Source: a virus. Taken from it: 32,527 nucleotides of DNA. The stretch's first letter is position 1; each line of letters opens with the position of its first letter. The stretch spans positions 1-32,527 of the IMG/VR virus record IMGVR_UViG_3300006865_000023. One strand, 5' to 3'. The notes below the pieces were generated by a model, which did not search any database, had not been told where the DNA came from, and was given only the letters and a program-made list of their open reading frames with translations. The position numbers and the translations under genes are program-made. Shown here one piece after another: positions 30,001 through 32,527 of the stretch.

Positions 30001-30591
30001 ATGCCGCAGCCGTTTCTCGACATCTCGTTCCCGAACGCGGTGGCGCGCGGCGCGACCGGCGGCCCCGGCTTCTCGACCAACGTGGTCACGCTCGGCTCCG
30101 GCGCGGAGCGCCGCAACATCCAGTGGGCGAACGCGCGCGGCGAATGGAACATCTCGACCGGCATCCGCACCCGCGCCGAGATGCAGGCGGTGATCGCGCA
30201 TTTCTATATCGTCAAGGGACGCGGCTACTCGTTCCGCTTCCGGGATTGGAACGATTATCAGGCCGCCGACGTGCCGATGGTCCAGGTCACGCCGACGGTG
30301 TGGCAGCTGGTCAAGCGCTACAATATCGGCGGCTATGAGCACGTCCGCACGATCACCAAGCCGGTTCCCGGCACGGTCGCATGCAAGGTCGGCGGATCGC
30401 CGGTCGTGCCTTCCGACATCGACCATCTCACGGGCCTGGTGACGTTCGCAAGCCCGCCGGGATCGGCGCCGACCGCGACGTTCGAGTTCGACGTGCCGGT
30501 CCGCTTCGACACCGACAAGCTGCCCGTGCAGGCGAACGCCTGGGACCGGCAGATCGTCCCGCAGATCAACCTCGTGGAAGTCCGCGAATGA
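30001..30591 (+). CDS. DUF2460 (TIGR02217) tail/baseplate protein
   Basis: A 196-residue protein. FLDISFPNAVARGATGGPGF, RRNIQWANARGEWNISTGIR and FYIVKGRGYSFRFRDWNDYQ are signature segments of the DUF2460 family, the distal tail-like proteins of gene-transfer-agent and siphovirus tails. It follows the tape measure by three bases and overlaps the DUF2163 gene at ATGA (30588-30591). The gene is intact. Confidence 0.9.
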   Translation: MPQPFLDISFPNAVARGATGGPGFSTNVVTLGSGAERRNIQWANARGEWNISTGIRTRAEMQAVIAHFYIVKGRGYSFRFRDWNDYQAADVPMVQVTPTVWQLVKRYNIGGYEHVRTITKPVPGTVACKVGGSPVVPSDIDHLTGLVTFASPPGSAPTATFEFDVPVRFDTDKLPVQANAWDRQIVPQINLVEVRE

Positions 30592-31487
30592 AGGAGCTCT
30601 CCTCCGGCCTTGCCGCGCATCTCGCCGGCGGGGTCACGACACTTTGCCATTGCTGGCGGGTTCAGCGGAAGGATGGCGCCGTCCTCGGCTTTACCGATCA
30701 TGACCGCGACCTCGTGATCGACGGCACGATCTACAAGGCCACAACCGGGTTCACCGCGACCGCGATCGAGGACCAGCTCGGCCTTGCGGTCTCGAACCTC
30801 GACGTGGACGGCGCGCTTTCATCGGCGGCGATCACCGAGGACGACCTCAACGCCGGCCTCTATGACGATGCGTCCGTCATCATCATGCGCGTCAACTGGC
30901 AGGACGTGTCGGAGCGCGTCGTTCTCCGTTCGGGCGTCCTCGGCCAGGTCACGCGCGGCGAAGCGGCGTTCTCGGCCGAGCTCCGCGGCCTTGCGGCGAA
31001 TCTCGACCAGAGCGCGGGCCGCGTGTTTCAGCGCACCTGCGCCTGGGAGCTGGGCGACGCCCGCTGCCGGATCGATCTCGGCGCGCCCGCCCACAACGGC
31101 AACGGCACGGTCGCGAGCGTCATCGGCAGCTTCGACTTCACGGCCAGCGGGATCGGCTCGTTTGCCTCCGGCATCTTCAGCCGCGGCAAGATCGTCTGGA
31201 CGACCGGACACAATGCCGGCCTTGCGATCGAGGTGAAGGCGCATTCGCAAGGGACGCCGAACGCCCGGCTGTCGCTGTTCCTGCCCATGCCGCGCCCGAT
31301 CGAGGTCGGCGACACGTTCCAGATCACCGCCGGCTGCGACAAGCGCCTTGAGACCTGCCGCGATCGGTTCGCGAACGTCGTCAATTTCGGCGGCTTCCCG
31401 CATATGCCCGGGAACGATTTCACGCTCGGCTATGCCAAGCGGGGCGACGGCAACAACGGTCAATCGCTCAATGGTGACGAAGGTTAG
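30588..31487 (+). CDS. DUF2163 / phage_BR0599-type tail hub protein
   Basis: A 299-residue protein. LAAHLAGGVTTLCHCWRVQR, GFTDHDRDLVIDGTIYKATT and FQRTCAWELGDARCRIDL belong to the DUF2163 family with its BR0599 C-terminal half. The end CDKRLETCRDRFANVVNFGG, FPHMPGND carries the cysteine residues that bind an iron-sulfur cluster in relatives from gene-transfer agents. ATG 30588 overlaps the previous stop. It forms the tail hub with DUF2460 and the peptidase that follow. The gene is intact. Confidence 0.9.
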   Translation: MKELSSGLAAHLAGGVTTLCHCWRVQRKDGAVLGFTDHDRDLVIDGTIYKATTGFTATAIEDQLGLAVSNLDVDGALSSAAITEDDLNAGLYDDASVIIMRVNWQDVSERVVLRSGVLGQVTRGEAAFSAELRGLAANLDQSAGRVFQRTCAWELGDARCRIDLGAPAHNGNGTVASVIGSFDFTASGIGSFASGIFSRGKIVWTTGHNAGLAIEVKAHSQGTPNARLSLFLPMPRPIEVGDTFQITAGCDKRLETCRDRFANVVNFGGFPHMPGNDFTLGYAKRGDGNNGQSLNGDEG

Positions 31488-31917
31488 CCGCGCCGACATC
31501 GTCGCCGAAGCACGCTCGTGGATCGGCACGCCCTACGCGCATCAGGCGTCCGTGAAGGGTGTCGGCTGCGATTGCCTCGGGCTCGTGCGCGGCGTCTGGC
31601 GCGCGATCTATGGCGCCGAGCCCGAAGAGCCCCCGCCCTACACGCGCGACTGGGCCGAGCTCCATGGCCGCGAGACGCTCGCCGAAGCGGCGGGCCGGCA
31701 TATGGTCCCGGTGGCGATCGAGGCGATCCGCCCCGGCGACGTGCTGCTCTTTGCGATGAAGGACCGTTCGCCCGCCAAGCACTGCGCGATCCTGACCGCG
31801 CCCGGCCGGATGGTCCACTCGATCGAGGCGCATCCCGTGGCCGAAGTCTCGCTCTGGTCGGGACACGGTCGCCGGCGGCTGCGTTTTGCCTTCTCGTTCC
31901 CCGATCTGACCGACTGA
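31471..31917 (+). CDS. NlpC/P60-family tail cell wall peptidase
   Basis: A 148-residue peptidase. The catalytic cysteine is in GCDCLGLVRG (C35) and the histidine in AKHCAIL (H104). The start MVTKVSRADIVAEARSWIGT and PYAHQ are typical of phage-type NlpC/P60 enzymes, which cleave peptidoglycan stem peptides during DNA entry. ATG 31471 overlaps the DUF2163 gene by 17 bases; GTG 31474 is an alternative. It is the expected partner in the DUF2460-DUF2163-NlpC-baseplate block. The gene is intact. Confidence 0.9.
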   Translation: MVTKVSRADIVAEARSWIGTPYAHQASVKGVGCDCLGLVRGVWRAIYGAEPEEPPPYTRDWAELHGRETLAEAAGRHMVPVAIEAIRPGDVLLFAMKDRSPAKHCAILTAPGRMVHSIEAHPVAEVSLWSGHGRRRLRFAFSFPDLTD

Positions 31918-31921
31918 CATC

Positions 31922-32521
31922 ATGGCAACACTCCTGCTCGCGGCCGGCGCCTCGGTGCTGACCGCCGGTTCCGCTGCATGGGTCGCGACGTTCGCGACCG
32001 CCGCCGCAACCGTTGCCGGAAGCTTCATCGATACGCGCCTGTTCGGACCGGGACCGCAAACGCAGAAGCAGGAAGGGCCGCGGCTCGACACCCTGCAAGT
32101 TCAGACCTCCACCGAAGGCTCGGCCATACCCGAGATCGCCGGCCGCGTGAGGCTTACCGGCCAGGTCATCTGGGCGACCAGGTTCAAGGAGGTCGCGACG
32201 ACGACGACGCAGACCGTCCGCGGCGTGCGCAACGGCACCGGCGACCTTGCGATCACATGGATTCGCCGCACCCGCTTCGGCGGCGCCTGGGCCGACGGCG
32301 CCGACGTGCCGCTCAACGAGGAAAGCGAGCGCTACGAGGTCGATATCCTCGACGGCACGGGCGCGGTCAGGCGCACCATTGCCGCCACGGCGCCCGCCGC
32401 GACCTGCACCGCCGCGCAGCAGACCGCCGACTTCGGATCGCCGCAGGCCGCGATCGCGCTCAAGGTCTATCAGCTCTCCGCCGTCGTCGGCCGCGGCCGG
32501 CCCGCGGCGGCGACGCTCTGA
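31922..32521 (+). pseudogene. baseplate multidomain protein with a large in-frame internal deletion
   Basis: The first 95 or so residues (AGSAAWVATFATAAATVAGS, IDTRLFGPG, LQVQTSTEGSAIPEIAGRVR and LTGQVIWATRFKEV) are the N-terminus of the large baseplate/J-like protein that follows NlpC/P60. The rest (TVRGVRNGTGDLAITWIRRT, VPLNEESERYEVDIL and LKVYQLSAVVGRGRPAAATL) is its C-terminal beta domain. The normal protein is around 1,200-1,300 residues; here both ends are joined in frame at about 32201-32215, leaving 199. The central phage_tail_3-like and TIM-barrel parts are missing. The short protein cannot do the job of the whole. Confidence 0.8.
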
Positions 32522-32527
32522 GGTCTC

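Noticed and set aside
27952-30426. 824-residue open frame on the minus strand
   Set aside because: It mirrors the tape measure codons; long antisense frames are common in high-GC genes. No family features are present.
1-32527. tRNA, rRNA, integrase or attachment site
   Set aside because: No cloverleaf-like sequence, rRNA segment, tyrosine or serine recombinase, or repeated att-like core was recognised in the window.

Overview
This GC-rich window (by eye well above 60% G+C in the core genes) reads as most of a lambda-like, long-tailed (siphovirus-type) prophage in an alphaproteobacterium. The protein families are those common in Hyphomicrobiales such as Bradyrhizobium or Rhodopseudomonas: DUF6362, DUF6511, DUF7146-type primase, DUF3489, DUF2460, DUF2163 and GpA terminase. 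The host assignment is inference from family recognition, not from a search. No integrase, att site, tRNA or rRNA was found. The window begins inside an IS630-type transposase and ends just after the baseplate gene.

Layout. (1) 1-9.8 kb, plus strand: a tightly packed early operon. It holds an AlpA/excisionase-like regulator, small unknowns, a Sak4-like RecA-fold ATPase, an SSB-like/DUF669-like protein, a DUF6511 zinc protein, a PD-(D/E)XK nuclease with a cysteine cluster, a RecD-like helicase, a 980-residue primase-helicase, a lone TSCPD protein, a frameshifted small gene and a DUF6362 HTH protein. It closes with a clear intrinsic terminator at about 9.87 kb. (2) 9.9-11.6 kb: cargo, namely a GIY-YIG-like protein, a higBA toxin-antitoxin pair on the minus strand and a 400-base gene-free stretch. 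(3) 11.6-15.6 kb: two tandem ParB-methyltransferase genes (the first frameshifted), DUF7220, an unknown gene and DUF3489. (4) 15.7-23.7 kb: packaging and head genes, namely TerS, TerL, gpW, portal, a second higBA pair in antisense, S49 protease/scaffold, decoration protein, major capsid protein and a head-tail joining protein. (5) 23.8-32.5 kb: an HNH nuclease, a truncated minor tail gene, an IS1380 remnant fused to a truncated tail tube gene, a tail assembly chaperone with a slippery site, an inserted methyltransferase plus HTH gene, tape measure, DUF2460, DUF2163, NlpC/P60 and an internally deleted baseplate gene.

How it works together. The early operon looks like a self-contained recombination and replication module: strand annealing, ssDNA coating, end processing, unwinding and priming. 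The late operon is a standard lambda-type virion morphogenesis order, interrupted by cargo genes.

Most notable: sixteen copies of a 9-bp element (GGGGAACGT or its complement) lie inside the 3' end of the primase-helicase gene, with every forward copy in one codon phase and every reverse copy in another. They flank a short AT-rich segment, so the array is a candidate intragenic replication origin. Six genes carry what looks like the loss of a single base, mostly G or C in short homopolymers, always shifting the frame the same way; this is either sequencing error or prophage decay. An IS-linked deletion in the tail genes and an in-frame deletion of most of the baseplate gene suggest the prophage is defective whichever explanation holds.
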